Assembly (NCBI RefSeq): GCF_945957465.1
Contig: NZ_CAMFLC010000001.1
Coordinates: forward strand, 186,001 to 250,000
DNA: 64,000 nt
Origin: an uncultured Leifsonia sp.
GTDB taxonomy: Bacteria; Actinomycetota; Actinomycetes; Actinomycetales; Microbacteriaceae
Reading direction: 5' to 3'
Part shown: one piece after another, positions 9,201 to 18,729 of the stretch
Layout: the number at the start of each line of letters is the position of its first letter
Numbering within the stretch: the stretch's first letter is position 1
Notes under the pieces: generated by a model
What the model was told of the DNA's origin: nothing
The model's input: the letters and a program-made list of their open reading frames with translations, nothing else
Database searches by the model: none
Translations under genes and position numbers: made by a program

Positions 9201-10885
9201 TGGCGGGCGTGCTCCGGTCCGGCCGTGAGCAGGTTGCGCTCGGGGCCGAGGCCGAGCTTCATGGTCGTGACGACCTCTTCGCGGATGGAGTCCAACGGCG
9301 GGTTGGTGACCTGCGCGAACTGCTGCGTGAAGTAGTCGAACAGCAGCCGCGGGCGCTCCGAGAGCACGGCGACGGGCGTGTCCGAGCCCATCGCGCCGAG
9401 CGGCTCCGCGCCGTTCGTGGCCATCGGCTTAAGGAGGATGCGGACCTCCTCCTCCGTGTAGCCGAAGGTGCGCTGGCGGCGCGTGATGGAGGCCGGGGTG
9501 TGCACGATGTGCTCGCGCTCCGGCAGGTCTTTGAGGTTGATGCGGCCCTCGTCGAGCCACTCGCCGTACGGCGCACCGGCGGCGAGCTCCGATTTGATCT
9601 CGTCGTCTTCGATGAGTCGCCCGGCGACGGTGTCGACCAGGAACATGCGGCCGGGACGCAGCCGGCCCTTGCGGACGACCCTGCTGGGCTCGATGTCGAG
9701 CACACCGATCTCCGAGGCGAGCACCACGAGGCCGTCGTTGGTCACGACGTACCGGCCGGGGCGCAGACCGTTGCGGTCCAGGGTCGCGCCCACGAGGGAG
9801 CCGTCGGTGAAGACGATGGCGGCGGGCCCGTCCCACGGCTCCATGAGCATCGAGTGGTACTCGTAGAAGTCGCGGCGGACCGGGTCGATCTCGGTCTGGT
9901 TCTCCCACGCCTCCGGGACCATCATCATCACCGCGTGCGGCAGCGAGCGGCCGGTGAGCGAGATGAGCTCCACGACCTCGTCGAACGACGCGGAGTCGGA
10001 CGCCCCGGGCGTCACGATCGGGAGGACGGGAGCCAGGTCGCCGAGGAGCTCGCTCTCGAGCTGCGACTGACGCGCGCGCATCCAGTTGCGGTTGCCCTGC
10101 ACCGTGTTGATCTCGCCGTTGTGGGCGATCATCCGGAACGGCTGCGCGAGCGGCCAGGACGGGAAGGTGTTGGTCGAGTAGCGCGAGTGCACCAGGGCCA
10201 GCTTGGAGGCGAACCGCTGGTCGGAGAGGTCGGGGTAGAACGGCTCCAGTTGGAGGGTCGTCACCATCCCCTTGTAGACCATCGTGCGGCTCGACAGCGA
10301 CGAGAAGTAGAGGTCGAGCTCGCGCTCCGCGCGCTTGCGCAGGAAGAACGTGAGGCGGTCGAGAGCGATCCCGCCGAGCGGCTCCCCGCGCTCGTCGAGG
10401 CGCGTGCTCGACACGAACAGCTGCTCGATGACCGGCATCGCCGCGCGCGCCAGGTTGCCGAGCTCGTCCGGGCGCACCGGCACCGGGCGCCAGCCCAGAA
10501 CGGTCAGGTCGTGCTCCCCCGCGATCTGCGCGATGGCGGACTTGATCCGCTCGCGCTCGTCGGCGTCCGCCGGGAGGAACGCGTTGCCGACGGCGAAGCG
10601 ACCCGCGCCCGGCAGGTCGAAGCCGGAGACGGCGCGCAGGAAGGCGTCGGGGACCTGGGTGATGATGCCGGCGCCGTCGCCCGTTCCGGCGTCGGAGCCG
10701 ACCGCGCCGCGGTGCTCCAGGTGTCGCAGCGCTTCGAGCGCCGCGTCGATGATGTCGTGCCCGGCGGTTCCGCGCAGCGTCGCGACCATGGCGAGGCCAC
10801 AGGCGTCCTTCTCGGACGCGGGGTCGTAGAGACCCTGCTTGCCGGGAACCATGCTGAACCGGGTATGGGGAGGCGTGAGCGCCAT
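6290..10885 (-). CDS. gltB: Glutamate synthase (NADPH) large subunit
   Basis: At 1531 residues this is a full-length alpha subunit, which makes two glutamates from glutamine and 2-oxoglutarate. After a short propeptide the catalytic cysteine appears as Cys29 in EKDACGLAM, the nucleophile of the class II glutamine amidotransferase domain. The central and FMN-binding domains follow. The C-x5-C-x4-C pattern in [12 protein letters not shown] ligates the [3Fe-4S] cluster, and a glycine-rich beta-helix domain ends the protein. The ATG is preceded by GAGG at suitable spacing. Together with gltD it is the main nitrogen-assimilation outlet of this region, downstream of the his and trp genes. Confidence 0.98.
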   Translation of the reverse strand: MALTPPHTRFSMVPGKQGLYDPASEKDACGLAMVATLRGTAGHDIIDAALEALRHLEHRGAVGSDAGTGDGAGIITQVPDAFLRAVSGFDLPGAGRFAVGNAFLPADADERERIKSAIAQIAGEHDLTVLGWRPVPVRPDELGNLARAAMPVIEQLFVSSTRLDERGEPLGGIALDRLTFFLRKRAERELDLYFSSLSSRTMVYKGMVTTLQLEPFYPDLSDQRFASKLALVHSRYSTNTFPSWPLAQPFRMIAHNGEINTVQGNRNWMRARQSQLESELLGDLAPVLPIVTPGASDSASFDEVVELISLTGRSLPHAVMMMVPEAWENQTEIDPVRRDFYEYHSMLMEPWDGPAAIVFTDGSLVGATLDRNGLRPGRYVVTNDGLVVLASEIGVLDIEPSRVVRKGRLRPGRMFLVDTVAGRLIEDDEIKSELAAGAPYGEWLDEGRINLKDLPEREHIVHTPASITRRQRTFGYTEEEVRILLKPMATNGAEPLGAMGSDTPVAVLSERPRLLFDYFTQQFAQVTNPPLDSIREEVVTTMKLGLGPERNLLTAGPEHARQVVLDFPVIDNDELAKIQHIDPRPGSRLTTTVRGLYRFEAGPDALKRRLAEMCDEVDEAIEAGAQFIVLSDRDSTKDLAPIPSLLMLAAVHHHLIRAENRMKVGLIVEAGDVREVHHVALLIGYGASAINPYLAMETCEELVRSGMITSVSPEKAVKNVIKALGKGVLKIMSKMGISTVSSYAGAQAFEAVGLSQEFVDEYFTGTTSKLGGIGIEVIAAENLARHSSAYPAEGAIVAHERLATGGEYQWRRDGAPHLFNPETVFRLQHSTRTRRYDIFREYTKLVDDQAESLMTLRGMFALKTGTRPAVPIDEVEPVESIVKRFSTGAMSYGSISKEAHETLAIAMNRLGAKSNTGEGGEDLDRLLDPERRSAIKQVASGRFGVTSMYLTHADDIQIKLAQGAKPGEGGQLPPTKVYPWVARTRHATAGVGLISPPPHHDIYSIEDLKQLIFDLKRANPQARVHVKLVSESGIGAVAAGTAKALADVILVSGHDGGTGASPVNSLKHAGTPWELGLAETQQTLMLNGMRERVVVQVDGQLKTGRDVIVGALLGAEEFGFATAPLVVSGCIMMRVCHLDTCPVGVATQNPELRSRFSGKPEFVVNFFEFIAQEVREYLAELGFRSLDEAIGHAELLDADRAIEHWKASGMDLTPILRGPEFPESAPRKNGRAQDHELDEHFDNQLIQAAHDVLSAEHPGANGATLSLSLPIRNTERAVGTMLGHEVTVRHGENGLPTGTIDITLTGSAGQSLGAFLPAGITLRLEGDSNDYVGKGLSGGQIIVRPPQGSVFPAERNVIAGNVIGYGATQGSMFIRGIVGERFLVRNSGATAVVEGVGDHALEYMTGGLAVILGGTGRNLGAGMSGGTAYVYELKDERVNREALASGELELLPLGSADIEIVRDLLEQHRAETGSALADRMLADFDDTVAKFVKVLPRDYAAVLQMRQEAVDEGLDPDGDIVWNRILEVTGG

Positions 10886-11037
10886 ATGTCGACCGTCCTC
10901 ACAGTGTCGTGGATGTGGGGATTGGAGTGCGGGGACGCCTTCGGCCCGTTGCTGGGAGGATTCCGCCGCTGTTGCGCCGGGCTTGTGTGCGGCCCGGGAC
11001 GTCCGTGCGGTCAGATGATGGTTACGGGATCGCCTCG

Positions 11038-11064
11038 ACGGGTGTGTGCCTTGACGGGTGTGTG
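11038..11064. repeat. Direct repeat upstream of gltB
   Basis: Two copies of ACGGGTGTGTG (11038-11048 and 11054-11064) have a 16-bp period within the 210-bp gap between lgt and gltB (10886-11095). The gap otherwise shows no ORF or RNA element that I recognise. The repeat is about 150 bp ahead of the gltB start, where a regulator could act, but no known nitrogen-regulator consensus is evident. Confidence 0.5.
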
Positions 11065-11095
11065 AGAATGCCGCGTTGTCATGAGCCGACGGAGG

Positions 11096-12097
11096 TCATC
11101 CGTTCGACGGGCTTGTGGCCTTGGCTCCTGCGGACGCGGTGGGCTCCCCGTCGCCATCGACGAAGTCCTCGTCATCCGAGTCCGTGTCGTCAGAGTCTAC
11201 CTCAGCATCCGGGCGAACCCATTCACGACCCGGAGCGTAGACGCTGGGCTCCAGCCCGGGGTGGCGCCGGGACTGCACGATGAAGAGCACGATGCCCACC
11301 ACGACGGCCGCGAAGGCGGCCCACACGTTGCTCTGGATGCCGAGGAACGAGAACTCGCTCGGGTCGATGCGGATCGACTCCAGGTACGACCGGCCCAGGC
11401 CGTACCAGACGAGGTAGACGGCAAGCGACTTGCCCCACTGCAGACGGAACTTCCGCTCGAGGAACAGGATGACGACGACGCCGATGACGTTCCAGATGAT
11501 CTCGTAGAGGAACAGCGGCTGGAACAGCGTGTTGTCGGGCAGTCCGACCGGGATCGCCTTGTTGCCCGCGTCGATCTGCAGGCCCCAGGGCAGGTTGGTC
11601 GGCAGTCCGAACAGCTCCTGGTTGAAGTAGTTGCCCAGTCGGCCGATCGCCTGAGCGAGCAGCAGCGCGGGAGCCAGGGCGTCTGCGACGCTCCAGAACC
11701 GCAGGCCGCTGATGCGGCAGGCGATCCAGATGCCGACGGCGCCGCCGATCAGCGAGCCGAAGATGGCGTTGCCGCCCTCCCAGATCGCGAACACGTTCCA
11801 GAGGTTCGCGCCCGGGTAGAAGTAGTCGGTCGGATGGGTGAACACGTGGTAGAGCCGCGCACCGATGATGCCGAGGACGACGGCCCAGAGCAGGATGTCG
11901 AGGATCACCCCCGGCTCCGCACCGCGCTTGGTGAGGCGGCGGGAGGTCCAGAGGGCCGCGACCACGATGCCGATCAGGATCATGATGGCGTAGGTCTGGA
12001 TGCGCCAGTGCAGGCCGAAGATGTCGATCGGGATCTGCTGCCACTCGGGCCCCGGGCTCGGGATGCTGGCAACCCAGCTGCTCATCGTCGCGACCAC
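11096..12097 (-). CDS. lgt: Prolipoprotein diacylglyceryl transferase
   Basis: Lgt transfers diacylglycerol from phosphatidylglycerol to the lipobox cysteine of prolipoproteins in the cytoplasmic membrane. About seven membrane helices are visible, with the family signatures GIIGARLYHVFTHP, IWEGGNAIFGSLIGG and GRLGNYFNQELFG. The GTG at 12097 is chosen because GAAAGG sits about ten bases upstream. An ATG four codons inside (12085, MSSWVASIPSPG) is an equally possible start (333 or 329 residues). The last 45 or so residues form an Asp/Glu-rich cytoplasmic tail beyond the last helix, unusual in the core family but frequent in actinobacteria. It lies downstream of trpA. Confidence 0.95.
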   Translation of the reverse strand: MVATMSSWVASIPSPGPEWQQIPIDIFGLHWRIQTYAIMILIGIVVAALWTSRRLTKRGAEPGVILDILLWAVVLGIIGARLYHVFTHPTDYFYPGANLWNVFAIWEGGNAIFGSLIGGAVGIWIACRISGLRFWSVADALAPALLLAQAIGRLGNYFNQELFGLPTNLPWGLQIDAGNKAIPVGLPDNTLFQPLFLYEIIWNVIGVVVILFLERKFRLQWGKSLAVYLVWYGLGRSYLESIRIDPSEFSFLGIQSNVWAAFAAVVVGIVLFIVQSRRHPGLEPSVYAPGREWVRPDAEVDSDDTDSDDEDFVDGDGEPTASAGAKATSPSNG

Positions 12098-12153
12098 GCG
12101 ATGACTACCTTTCGTGTCCTTTGGAGTCCGGCGCCGAGCGGCGCACGGCCTCC

Positions 12154-12159
12154 AGTCTA
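12154..12159 (-). promoter_or_regulatory. lgt: Candidate -10 (TAGACT) for lgt
   Basis: TAGACT on the minus strand fits the actinobacterial TANNNT -10 pattern and stands about 56 bases ahead of the lgt start. The -35 region is GC-rich and not convincing. The same hexamer occurs ahead of fmt and in the trp cluster. Confidence 0.3.
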
Positions 12160-12194
12160 GATGCAGGTCTGCGATGCCACCGACCCGCGGGAAG

Positions 12195-12207
12195 CGGCGA
12201 AGCGCCG
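12195..12207 (-). terminator. Weak hairpin after trpA
   Basis: A CGGCG-CTT-CGCCG hairpin just past the trpA stop could end or attenuate the his-trp message. The stem is only 5 bp and no T-run follows. Confidence 0.25.
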
Positions 12208-12210
12208 GCG

Positions 12211-13008
12211 TCAGGCAGAGGCGCCTTGCCGGGCCGTACCCGCCGCGAGCTCGGCCGCGACGCGGCCGGCCCGGGCGACCCCGCCGTCGGCGAGGGCCTT
12301 GACGAGCGCGGATCCGACGATCGCTCCGTCGGCGTATTCGAGCACCTCCGCGACCTGGGCCGCGCTGGAGATCCCGAGCCCGACGCACGTGCTCGTCGCA
12401 CCCGCGTCGCGCAGCCGTGCGACCAGCGTGCGCGCAGCGGTGTCCACGTCGCTGCGGGCGCCGGTGATGCCCATCGTGGAGACCGCGTAGACGAAGCCGC
12501 GGCTGTTCGCGATGGTCGAGCGGAGGCGCTCATCCGTCGAGGACGGCGCGGCGAGGAACACCCGGTCGAGGCCGGTGCGATCGGAGGCCGCGAGCCAGTC
12601 CGCGCCCTCGTCGGGGATGAGGTCGGGGGTGATGAGCCCGGCGCCGCCCGCCGCGAGCAGATCGTCGGCGAAGCGGTCGACTCCGTACTGCAGTACGGGG
12701 TTCCAGTAGGTCATGACCAGAACCGGGATGTCGACGCGCTCGGTGATCTCGCGCACCGCGGTGAAGCCGTCGCGCAGGCGGAATCCGTTCGAGAGCGCCT
12801 GTTGCGTCGCAGCCTGGATGACCGCGCCGTCCATCACCGGATCGGAGTAGGGCAGGCCCAGCTCGATGACGTCGACCCCGTTCTCGGCGAGGGCGACGGC
12901 GGCGTCGATGCTGGTCTGCAGGTCGGGGAAGCCCGCCGGCAGATAGCCGATGAGCGCGCCGCCCGCCTCGGCGTTCCGACGCGCGATGGTGTCTGCCACG
13001 CGGCTCAC
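12211..13008 (-). CDS. trpA: Tryptophan synthase alpha chain
   Basis: This 265-residue TIM-barrel subunit cleaves indole-3-glycerol phosphate to indole and glyceraldehyde 3-phosphate. The catalytic acids fall exactly at canonical positions: Glu49 in [12 protein letters not shown] and Asp60 in VMDGAVIQ. The C-terminal phosphate-binding glycines are in [10 protein letters not shown] and [10 protein letters not shown]. The GTG start overlaps the trpB stop by 4 bp (GTGA), ensuring coupled synthesis with its partner. The frame continues upstream inside trpB but is not coding there. Confidence 0.97.
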   Translation of the reverse strand: MSRVADTIARRNAEAGGALIGYLPAGFPDLQTSIDAAVALAENGVDVIELGLPYSDPVMDGAVIQAATQQALSNGFRLRDGFTAVREITERVDIPVLVMTYWNPVLQYGVDRFADDLLAAGGAGLITPDLIPDEGADWLAASDRTGLDRVFLAAPSSTDERLRSTIANSRGFVYAVSTMGITGARSDVDTAARTLVARLRDAGATSTCVGLGISSAAQVAEVLEYADGAIVGSALVKALADGGVARAGRVAAELAAGTARQGASA

Positions 13009-14216
13009 GACTGCACGGCTCCTTCGTCGATCAGGCCGAAGTAGCGTCCGGCGGTCTCCATGTCTTTGTCGCCGCGGCCGCTGAGGTTCACGAGCACGAT
13101 GCCCTCGGGGCCGATCTCCTTGCCGAGCTCGAGCGCGCCGGCCAGGGCGTGCGCCGACTCGATGGCCGGGATGATCCCCTCGGTGCGGCTGAGCAGGCGC
13201 AACGCCTCCATGGCGTCGGCGTCGGACACCGGACGATACTCGGCACGGCCGATCTTCGCCAGCCAGGCGTGCTCCGGGCCGACTCCCGGATAGTCGAGGC
13301 CGGCCGAGATCGAGTGCGACTCGATCGTCTGCCCGTCCTCGTCCTGGAGCAGCATGCTGCGCGCACCGTGCAGGACGCCCGGTCGCCCCTTGGTGATGGT
13401 CGCGGCGTGTCGGGGAGTCTCCGCCCCCTCGCCACCGGCCTCGAAGCCGACCAGGCGCACGTCTTCGTCGTCGAGGAAGGCGTGGAAGATCCCCATGGCG
13501 TTGGAGCCGCCGCCGACGCACGCCGCGACGGCGTCGGGAAGCCGGCCCGTGAGTGCGAGGACCTGCTCGCGGGCCTCCTCGCCGATGATCTTCTGGAGGT
13601 CGCGCACCATCTCGGGGAACGGGTGCGGACCTGCGACCGTGCCGAAGATGTAGTTGGTGTCCTCGACGTTGGTGACCCAGTCGCGCATCGCGTCGTTGAT
13701 CGCGTCCTTGAGGGTGCGCGATCCGGTCTTCACGGCCACGACCTCGGCGCCGAGCAGCCGCATGCGTGCGACGTTCAGCGCTTGGCGCTCGGTGTCGACC
13801 TCGCCCATGTAGATCGTGCACTCGAGGCCGAAGAGCGCGGCGGCGGTCGCCGTCGCGACGCCGTGCTGGCCCGCACCGGTCTCGGCGATGACGCGGGTCT
13901 TGCCGATGCGCTTGGTGAGGATGGCCTGGCCGAGCACGTTGTTGATCTTGTGCGAGCCGGTGTGGTTCAGGTCCTCGCGCTTGAGGATGACCCGGGCGCC
14001 CCCGGCATGCCGTGCGAAGCGCGGCACCTCGGTGATGATGCTCGGGCGTCCGGTGTAGCTGCGGTGCAACTCGTCGAGCTCCGCGCGGAACGCGGGGTCG
14101 GCTTTGGCCTCCTCCCACGCCACGGTGAGCTCGTCGAGGGCGGCGACGAGCGACTCGGGCACGAAACGCCCGCCGAACTCGCCGAAGTAGGGTCCGTGTT
14201 CAGAACGAAGGGACAT
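13005..14216 (-). CDS. trpB: Tryptophan synthase beta chain
   Basis: This 403-residue PLP enzyme condenses indole with serine to give tryptophan. The PLP lysine is Lys90 in the motif [13 protein letters not shown], the catalytic-glutamate region is [11 protein letters not shown] and the phosphate-binding loop of PLP is GGGSNAMG. The beginning, [14 protein letters not shown], is the standard TrpB1 N-terminus, so the start is secure. ATG and the trpC stop share one base (TGATG). Downstream it overlaps trpA by 4 bp. Confidence 0.98.
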   Translation of the reverse strand: MSLRSEHGPYFGEFGGRFVPESLVAALDELTVAWEEAKADPAFRAELDELHRSYTGRPSIITEVPRFARHAGGARVILKREDLNHTGSHKINNVLGQAILTKRIGKTRVIAETGAGQHGVATATAAALFGLECTIYMGEVDTERQALNVARMRLLGAEVVAVKTGSRTLKDAINDAMRDWVTNVEDTNYIFGTVAGPHPFPEMVRDLQKIIGEEAREQVLALTGRLPDAVAACVGGGSNAMGIFHAFLDDEDVRLVGFEAGGEGAETPRHAATITKGRPGVLHGARSMLLQDEDGQTIESHSISAGLDYPGVGPEHAWLAKIGRAEYRPVSDADAMEALRLLSRTEGIIPAIESAHALAGALELGKEIGPEGIVLVNLSGRGDKDMETAGRYFGLIDEGAVQS

Positions 14217-14986
14217 CAGTCTCCCAGGAACTCGCCGAGCGTGGCGATCGGGTCGCTCGTGACGAGCGCCTCGCCGACGAGCACGACATCCGCGCCCGCC
14301 GCTCGGTAATGCGCGACATCGTCGGCCGACTTCACAGCCGACTCCGCCACGCGGATGACGCCGGACGGGTAACGGTCGGCCAGGCGGCCGAACAGGTCCC
14401 GGTCCAGCTCGAACGTCGAGAGGTTGCGCGCGTTCACGCCCACCAGCGTCGCACCGGTGTCGAACGCGCGACTCAGCTCGTCCTCGGTGTGCGCCTCGAC
14501 CAGGGCGGTCATGCCCAGCTCCGAGATGAGGCCGTGCAGCTCCACCAGGCGGTCCTGGTCGAGCGCGGCGACGATCAGCAGCACCAGGTCGGCGCCCGCT
14601 GCGCGAGCCTCGAACACCTGGTACGGGTCGGCGACGAACTCCTTGCGGAGCACGGGCAGCGACACGGCGGCGCGCACGGCCTCCAGGTCGGCGAGCGAAC
14701 CCTTGAAGCGGCGTTCCTCGGTGAGGACGCTGATCGCGCTCGCCCCGCCCCTCTCGTAGAGCGCTGCGAGTGCGGCGGGATCGGGGATCGTCGCGAGATC
14801 GCCGCGCGACGGGCTCGCGCGCTTGACTTCGGCGATGATCCTCACCCGCTCGGCCGGCGCAAGAGCCGCCACCGCGTCGATGGCCGGCTCGCGGGCTGCC
14901 GCAGCGGCTTCGACCACCGCGAGCGGACGCTCGGCGCGTCTCCGGTCCGCATCCTCGAGCGCGCCGGCGACGAGGTCGGCGAGCAC
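14216..14986 (-). CDS. trpC: Indole-3-glycerol-phosphate synthase
   Basis: A 256-residue stand-alone IGPS barrel, not fused to TrpF. It closes CdRP to indole-3-glycerol phosphate. [13 protein letters not shown] carries the substrate-binding lysine and serine, [12 protein letters not shown] a second catalytic lysine and LVGVNARNL the catalytic asparagine region. The end has the phosphate-binding [12 protein letters not shown]. The GTG start lies 3 bases after the stop of the small HGxxPAAW membrane protein. No trpF or trpD lies in the window, so those steps must be encoded elsewhere. Confidence 0.96.
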   Translation of the reverse strand: MLADLVAGALEDADRRRAERPLAVVEAAAAAREPAIDAVAALAPAERVRIIAEVKRASPSRGDLATIPDPAALAALYERGGASAISVLTEERRFKGSLADLEAVRAAVSLPVLRKEFVADPYQVFEARAAGADLVLLIVAALDQDRLVELHGLISELGMTALVEAHTEDELSRAFDTGATLVGVNARNLSTFELDRDLFGRLADRYPSGVIRVAESAVKSADDVAHYRAAGADVVLVGEALVTSDPIATLGEFLGD

Positions 14987-14989
14987 GGG

Positions 14990-15220
14990 TTAGTGGCCCT
15001 TCGGCTGGTACTTGGAGCCGCCCACTCCGTAGCCCGCGCGCTTCATGATCCAGCCGACGATCAGACCGATCACGGCGAGACCAGCCGACAGCCAGACGAT
15101 GATCGGAGCGTCGAAGAAGAAGGCGACGGCTCCGATCGCGAAGGCGATCAGCATGATGATCACGGCCGTCCACGCCGCGGGCGAATGACCGTGGCCTGGG
15201 TCGACTGACTCGGTGCTCAT
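14990..15220 (-). CDS. HGxxPAAW family small membrane protein
   Basis: A 76-residue protein with two predicted membrane helices (about residues 17-35 and 41-60) after a short polar N-terminus. The sequence [11 protein letters not shown] matches the name-giving HGxxPAAW motif of a small actinobacterial family that is regularly found inside trp clusters. The basic C-terminus ([14 protein letters not shown]) is likely cytoplasmic. The biochemical role is not known. It lies between the TIGR02234 protein and trpC, which argues for a link to tryptophan synthesis or simply for conserved gene order. Confidence 0.85.
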   Translation of the reverse strand: MSTESVDPGHGHSPAAWTAVIIMLIAFAIGAVAFFFDAPIIVWLSAGLAVIGLIVGWIMKRAGYGVGGSKYQPKGH

Positions 15221-15308
15221 GGGACTCCTGCACGTCGGGTGCGCCGCTCCGGCCCGCTCGGCCTCGACCGGTCGGGCAGGGATGGCGCACGATTTGTGGA
15301 TCGCGACC

Positions 15309-15314
15309 AGTCTA
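15309..15314 (-). promoter_or_regulatory. Candidate internal -10 (TAGACT) in trp cluster
   Basis: TAGACT on the minus strand lies just past the TIGR02234 stop and about 88 bases ahead of the HGxxPAAW gene, in the largest gap of the trp series (15221-15319). It could drive trpC-trpB-trpA separately from trpE. No Trp-codon-rich leader peptide or attenuator is visible in the gap. Confidence 0.3.
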
Positions 15315-15319
15315 GTGGC

Positions 15320-16048
15320 TCAGCGCGTGGGATCGTCGCCGCGGCTCAGCTCGTCCCAGCTGTCGATCGCGGTGTCGCGGTCGAGCGCGGTGGGTTCGTC
15401 AGGCGCGTCGCCGTCGGCCGTCGCGCGGGCCTCCGCGTCGTCACCGGCGGCGCCTGGCGCCGGCTCCTCGAGGCGGTCGTCGGACGCCAGCTCCGCGATC
15501 GCATCCTCGGCCGATCGGCCGTCCTCCCCGGCGAATCGCGCCTGGTAGCGCCGGGACGGGCCGGGCCACGCGCGCACGAAGACGATAGCGGCGATGGCCG
15601 CGATCACGACGAGCACCCCGCCGACGACGGCCGGCCAGGGCCAGAACTCCGTGGCCGTGCTGTCGACGAGCCTGCGCAGCGAGGCCTCCCCCGCGACGCC
15701 CGTCGCCGAGGTGATCGAGCCGCTCGCCGCCCGCAGCGGATCGGCCACCACGGCAAGAGCCGAGTAGACGATCGAGACACCCAGAAGAACGCCCAGGATC
15801 GACAGGACCACGCGGAAGGCCGGTCCCGCTATCGCGAGCGCCGCTGTCAACGCCAGCCCGGCCAGCGAGAGCGCCGTGAGAGCGGGTGCGGCGGCCGAAC
15901 CGGCCACCGTGACCGTCTCGGCGTGGTTCGCGACGTCTTTGACATGGATCTCGAACCAGGTCTGCGTCGCCGAGAGCAGTCCGAGCCCGCTGCCGACGAC
16001 GAGGGCGAGGAGCGTCAGATACTTGACACGGCGGTTCTCAGTCCGCAC
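15320..16048 (-). CDS. Trp biosynthesis-associated membrane protein (TIGR02234 type)
   Basis: A 242-residue protein with four hydrophobic helices in the first 150 or so residues (starting KYLTLLALVVGSGLGLL, with the family-like TQTWFEIHV) and a long acidic, disordered C-terminal tail rich in Asp, Glu and Ala. Position and topology match the family annotated as Trp_oprn_chp, found next to trpE in actinobacteria. Function is unknown. The GTG start overlaps the trpE stop by 11 bp, so the two are translationally coupled. Confidence 0.85.
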   Translation of the reverse strand: MRTENRRVKYLTLLALVVGSGLGLLSATQTWFEIHVKDVANHAETVTVAGSAAAPALTALSLAGLALTAALAIAGPAFRVVLSILGVLLGVSIVYSALAVVADPLRAASGSITSATGVAGEASLRRLVDSTATEFWPWPAVVGGVLVVIAAIAAIVFVRAWPGPSRRYQARFAGEDGRSAEDAIAELASDDRLEEPAPGAAGDDAEARATADGDAPDEPTALDRDTAIDSWDELSRGDDPTR

Positions 16049-17579
16049 CCTGCACCCGTCTCATCCCGTTCGCGACCGCGACCGCGCGAAGCGGCGCCGC
16101 CGCCTTGTTCCGCGACTCCTGGAACTCCAGAAGCGGCACGGAGTCGGCTACGAGGCCGCCCCCCGCCTGGACCCGCGCGACTCCGCCCATGATGGTCGCC
16201 GTGCGGATCGCGATGGCCAGATCCGCGTCGCCCGCGAAGTCGAAGTACCCGATCACTCCCCCGTAGACGCCGCGCTGAGCCGGTTCGAGCTCGTCGATGA
16301 TCCGCAGCGCCATCGGCTTCGGAGCGCCGGAGAGCGTGCCGGCGGGGAACGTCGCGCGGAAGACATCGATCGCACCCGCATCCGGGAGCAGGTCGCCCTC
16401 CACCGACGAGACGATGTGCATGATGTGGCTGAACCGTTCGACCCGCATGAACTCGGTCACCTCGACGCTGCCCGCCGAACAGACCTTGAGCAGGTCGTTG
16501 CGTGCGAGGTCGACGAGCATGAGGTGCTCGGCGCGCTCCTTGTCGTCGGCCAGCAGCGAAGCCTCCAGATCCAGATCCTCTTCCGGCGTCGCACCGCGCG
16601 GGCGCGAACCGGCGATGGGATGCGTGAACGCCCGACCCTCCTGCACCTTCACCAGCGCCTCGGGCGAGGAGCCCACGATCTGGTACGGCTCGCCGTCCGG
16701 GCGTTCCAGGGACAGCAGGTACATGTAAGGGCTCGGGTTCAGCGAACGCAGCACCCGGTAGACGTCGAGGGCGGAGGCGGTGCATTCGAGCTCGAAGCGC
16801 TGCGAGATGACCACCTGGAAGATGTCGCCGTCGACGATCCGCTCCTTGGCGGTCTCGACCGACGCCAGGAAGTCCTCCTCCCGGGTGCGCGAAACAGGCC
16901 GCCCGGTCGCGGCGAGGTCGACGTCGGCCAGCCAGGCCTCCGACGGCTGCGCCAGTTCGGTCTGCATGCGGTCGAGTCGCTCCTGCGCGTCCTCCCACAG
17001 CGAGTCGGCGTCGTGCTCACCGTCGGCGAGTGCGTTGGCGATGAGCTTGACCGTGCCGGACCGGTGGTCGATCACGACCAGGTCGGCGACGAACGCCATG
17101 GCCTGGCCGGGCACGTCGTAATCGGCCGGCGGCCGCTGCGGCAGCCGCTCCAGCTGGCGCACGGCCTCCCAGCCGATGAAGCCCACCAGACCGCCGGTCA
17201 ACGGCGGCAGACCCGGGATGCGCGGGGTGCTCCACCGCTCGTGCAGGGCCGCGAGGGCGTCGAGCGGCCGGCCGGCCGCCTCCGCACCGAGCGCGCGCCG
17301 CGCCGAGAGCCCGTAGTCGAGCCAGCGCACGTCGTCGCCGTCCTGGGTCAGCATCCCGAACGAGGCCGCGCCGACGAACGAGAACCGCGACCAGATGCCG
17401 CCCTGCTCCGCGGACTCCAGCAGGAACGTGCCCGGCCGCCCCGCCGCGAGCTTGCGATAGATTCCGACGGGCGTCTCCCCGTCGGCGAAGAGCTCCCGGA
17501 CGACCGGGACCACCCGGTGCTCGGCGGCCAGGGCGCCGAACTCCTCCCGCCCTGTCGTGCCGCCCGCTGTCGCGATCAC
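16038..17579 (-). CDS. trpE: Anthranilate synthase component I
   Basis: This 513-residue enzyme makes anthranilate from chorismate, with ammonia from a TrpG glutaminase that is not in this window. The start is the GTG that overlaps the hisI stop by 4 bp (GTGA); the frame reads on upstream inside hisI but is not coding. An N-terminal domain with [16 protein letters not shown] carries the LLES feedback-inhibition motif for tryptophan. The chorismate-binding domain contains [45 protein letters not shown] and a final ETRAGGG-like [10 protein letters not shown]. The overlap with hisI ties histidine and tryptophan synthesis into one transcript. Confidence 0.97.
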   Translation of the reverse strand: MIATAGGTTGREEFGALAAEHRVVPVVRELFADGETPVGIYRKLAAGRPGTFLLESAEQGGIWSRFSFVGAASFGMLTQDGDDVRWLDYGLSARRALGAEAAGRPLDALAALHERWSTPRIPGLPPLTGGLVGFIGWEAVRQLERLPQRPPADYDVPGQAMAFVADLVVIDHRSGTVKLIANALADGEHDADSLWEDAQERLDRMQTELAQPSEAWLADVDLAATGRPVSRTREEDFLASVETAKERIVDGDIFQVVISQRFELECTASALDVYRVLRSLNPSPYMYLLSLERPDGEPYQIVGSSPEALVKVQEGRAFTHPIAGSRPRGATPEEDLDLEASLLADDKERAEHLMLVDLARNDLLKVCSAGSVEVTEFMRVERFSHIMHIVSSVEGDLLPDAGAIDVFRATFPAGTLSGAPKPMALRIIDELEPAQRGVYGGVIGYFDFAGDADLAIAIRTATIMGGVARVQAGGGLVADSVPLLEFQESRNKAAAPLRAVAVANGMRRVQGAD

Positions 17580-17968
17580 AGGTCGGACCCCATCTCGGCC
17601 GCGAGGCGCGCGCCCTCGGAATCGGCCACCACGGGCTCCAGCACGTCCGCGTCGAAGCACGTGCGCGTGCCGGTGTGACAGGCCGCCCCGATCTGCTCGA
17701 CCGTCACCAGCAGCGTGTCGCCGTCGCAGTCCAGCGCGGCACCCTTGACGTACTGCACGTGGCCGGAGGTGTCTCCCTTGCGCCAGTACTCCCGCCGCGA
17801 GCGCGACCAGAACGTGACTCGGCCCTCGGTGAGCGTGCGGCGCACGGCCTCGGCGTCCATCCAGCCCATCATGAGAACCTCGCGCGAGTCCCACTGCTGG
17901 ATGACGGCGGGGACCAGCCCGGCGTCACTGAACCGGATCCGGCCGATCACCTCGTCGGCGGCGGTCAT
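17576..17968 (-). CDS. hisI: Phosphoribosyl-AMP cyclohydrolase
   Basis: A 130-residue monofunctional enzyme (no HisE fusion) for the third step of histidine synthesis. Family motifs are MMGWMDAEA, the [18 protein letters not shown] block and the metal-binding cysteines in [12 protein letters not shown] and [10 protein letters not shown]. It overlaps hisF and trpE by 4 bp each. The separate hisE lies four genes upstream in the same cluster. Confidence 0.96.
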   Translation of the reverse strand: MTAADEVIGRIRFSDAGLVPAVIQQWDSREVLMMGWMDAEAVRRTLTEGRVTFWSRSRREYWRKGDTSGHVQYVKGAALDCDGDTLLVTVEQIGAACHTGTRTCFDADVLEPVVADSEGARLAAEMGSDL

Positions 17969-18729
17969 GAGCGCACCTCCAGACCTGCTTCGCGCAGCTC
18001 GTTCTTCACATCATCGATGGTCATCTCACCCGAGTGGAACACGCTCGCCGCCAGCACCGCGTCGGCGCCCGCGTCGATCGCGGGCACGAAGTCGGTGACG
18101 GAGCCCGCGCCGCCCGAGGCGATGACCGGCACTCGGCTGATCGCGCGCATCTCACGGATGAGCTCCAGGTCGAAGCCTTCTTTGGTGCCGTCGGCGTCGA
18201 TCGAGTTCACCAGGAGCTCCCCCGCTCCCAGCTCGATCGCGCGCTGCGCCCACTCGAGCGCGTCGATACCGGTCTCGGTCCGGCCGCCGTGCGTGGTGAC
18301 CACGAAGCCGGACGGGGTGCCGGCGGAACGCTTGACGTCGAGGGACAGCACGAGGACCTGCGCGCCGAACCGTCCGGCGATCTCCGCCACCAGCTCGGGT
18401 CGGGCGATCGCGGCCGAGTTGACGCCCACCTTGTCCGCGCCGCTGCCCAGCAGCTTCGCGACGTCTTCCGGACTGCGCACCCCGCCGCCGACGGTCAACG
18501 GGATGAAGACCTGCTCCGCCGTCGCGCGCACCACGTCGTAGGTCGTCGACCGGTCGTCGACCGTCGCCGTCACATCGAGGAACGTCAGTTCGTCCGCGCC
18601 CTGCTCGAAGTACCGGCGGGCCAGCTCGACCGGGTCGCCCTGATCGCGGAGGTTCTGGAAGTTGACTCCCTTGACGACGCGTCCGGCGGCCACGTCGAGA
18701 CACGGGATGACCCGGACCGCGACGCTCAT
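17965..18729 (-). CDS. hisF: Imidazole glycerol phosphate synthase, cyclase subunit
   Basis: A 254-residue half-barrel-repeat TIM barrel. The two catalytic aspartates are Asp12 (RVIPCLDV) and Asp131 (VLSLDVKR), matching the canonical D11/D130 pair. Phosphate-binding motifs are TVGGGVRS and ASGGAGS. It needs the glutaminase partner HisH, which is not encoded here. The ATG shares one base with the hisG stop (TGATG). Confidence 0.97.
   Translation of the reverse strand: MSVAVRVIPCLDVAAGRVVKGVNFQNLRDQGDPVELARRYFEQGADELTFLDVTATVDDRSTTYDVVRATAEQVFIPLTVGGGVRSPEDVAKLLGSGADKVGVNSAAIARPELVAEIAGRFGAQVLVLSLDVKRSAGTPSGFVVTTHGGRTETGIDALEWAQRAIELGAGELLVNSIDADGTKEGFDLELIREMRAISRVPVIASGGAGSVTDFVPAIDAGADAVLAASVFHSGEMTIDDVKNELREAGLEVRS

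Noticed and set aside
6221..11065. Very long open frame on the plus strand opposite gltB (1614 codons)
   Set aside because: It mirrors the gltB codon phase; its product is Arg/His/Gly-rich with no family features. It is an effect of high GC, not a gene.
12211..14118. 635-codon frame covering trpA and continuing inside trpB
   Set aside because: Only the part after the GTG at 13008 encodes TrpA; the rest is out of frame within trpB.
15221..15319. Possible trp attenuator or Trp leader peptide
   Set aside because: No short frame with clustered tryptophan codons and no terminator-like hairpin with a T-run is present.
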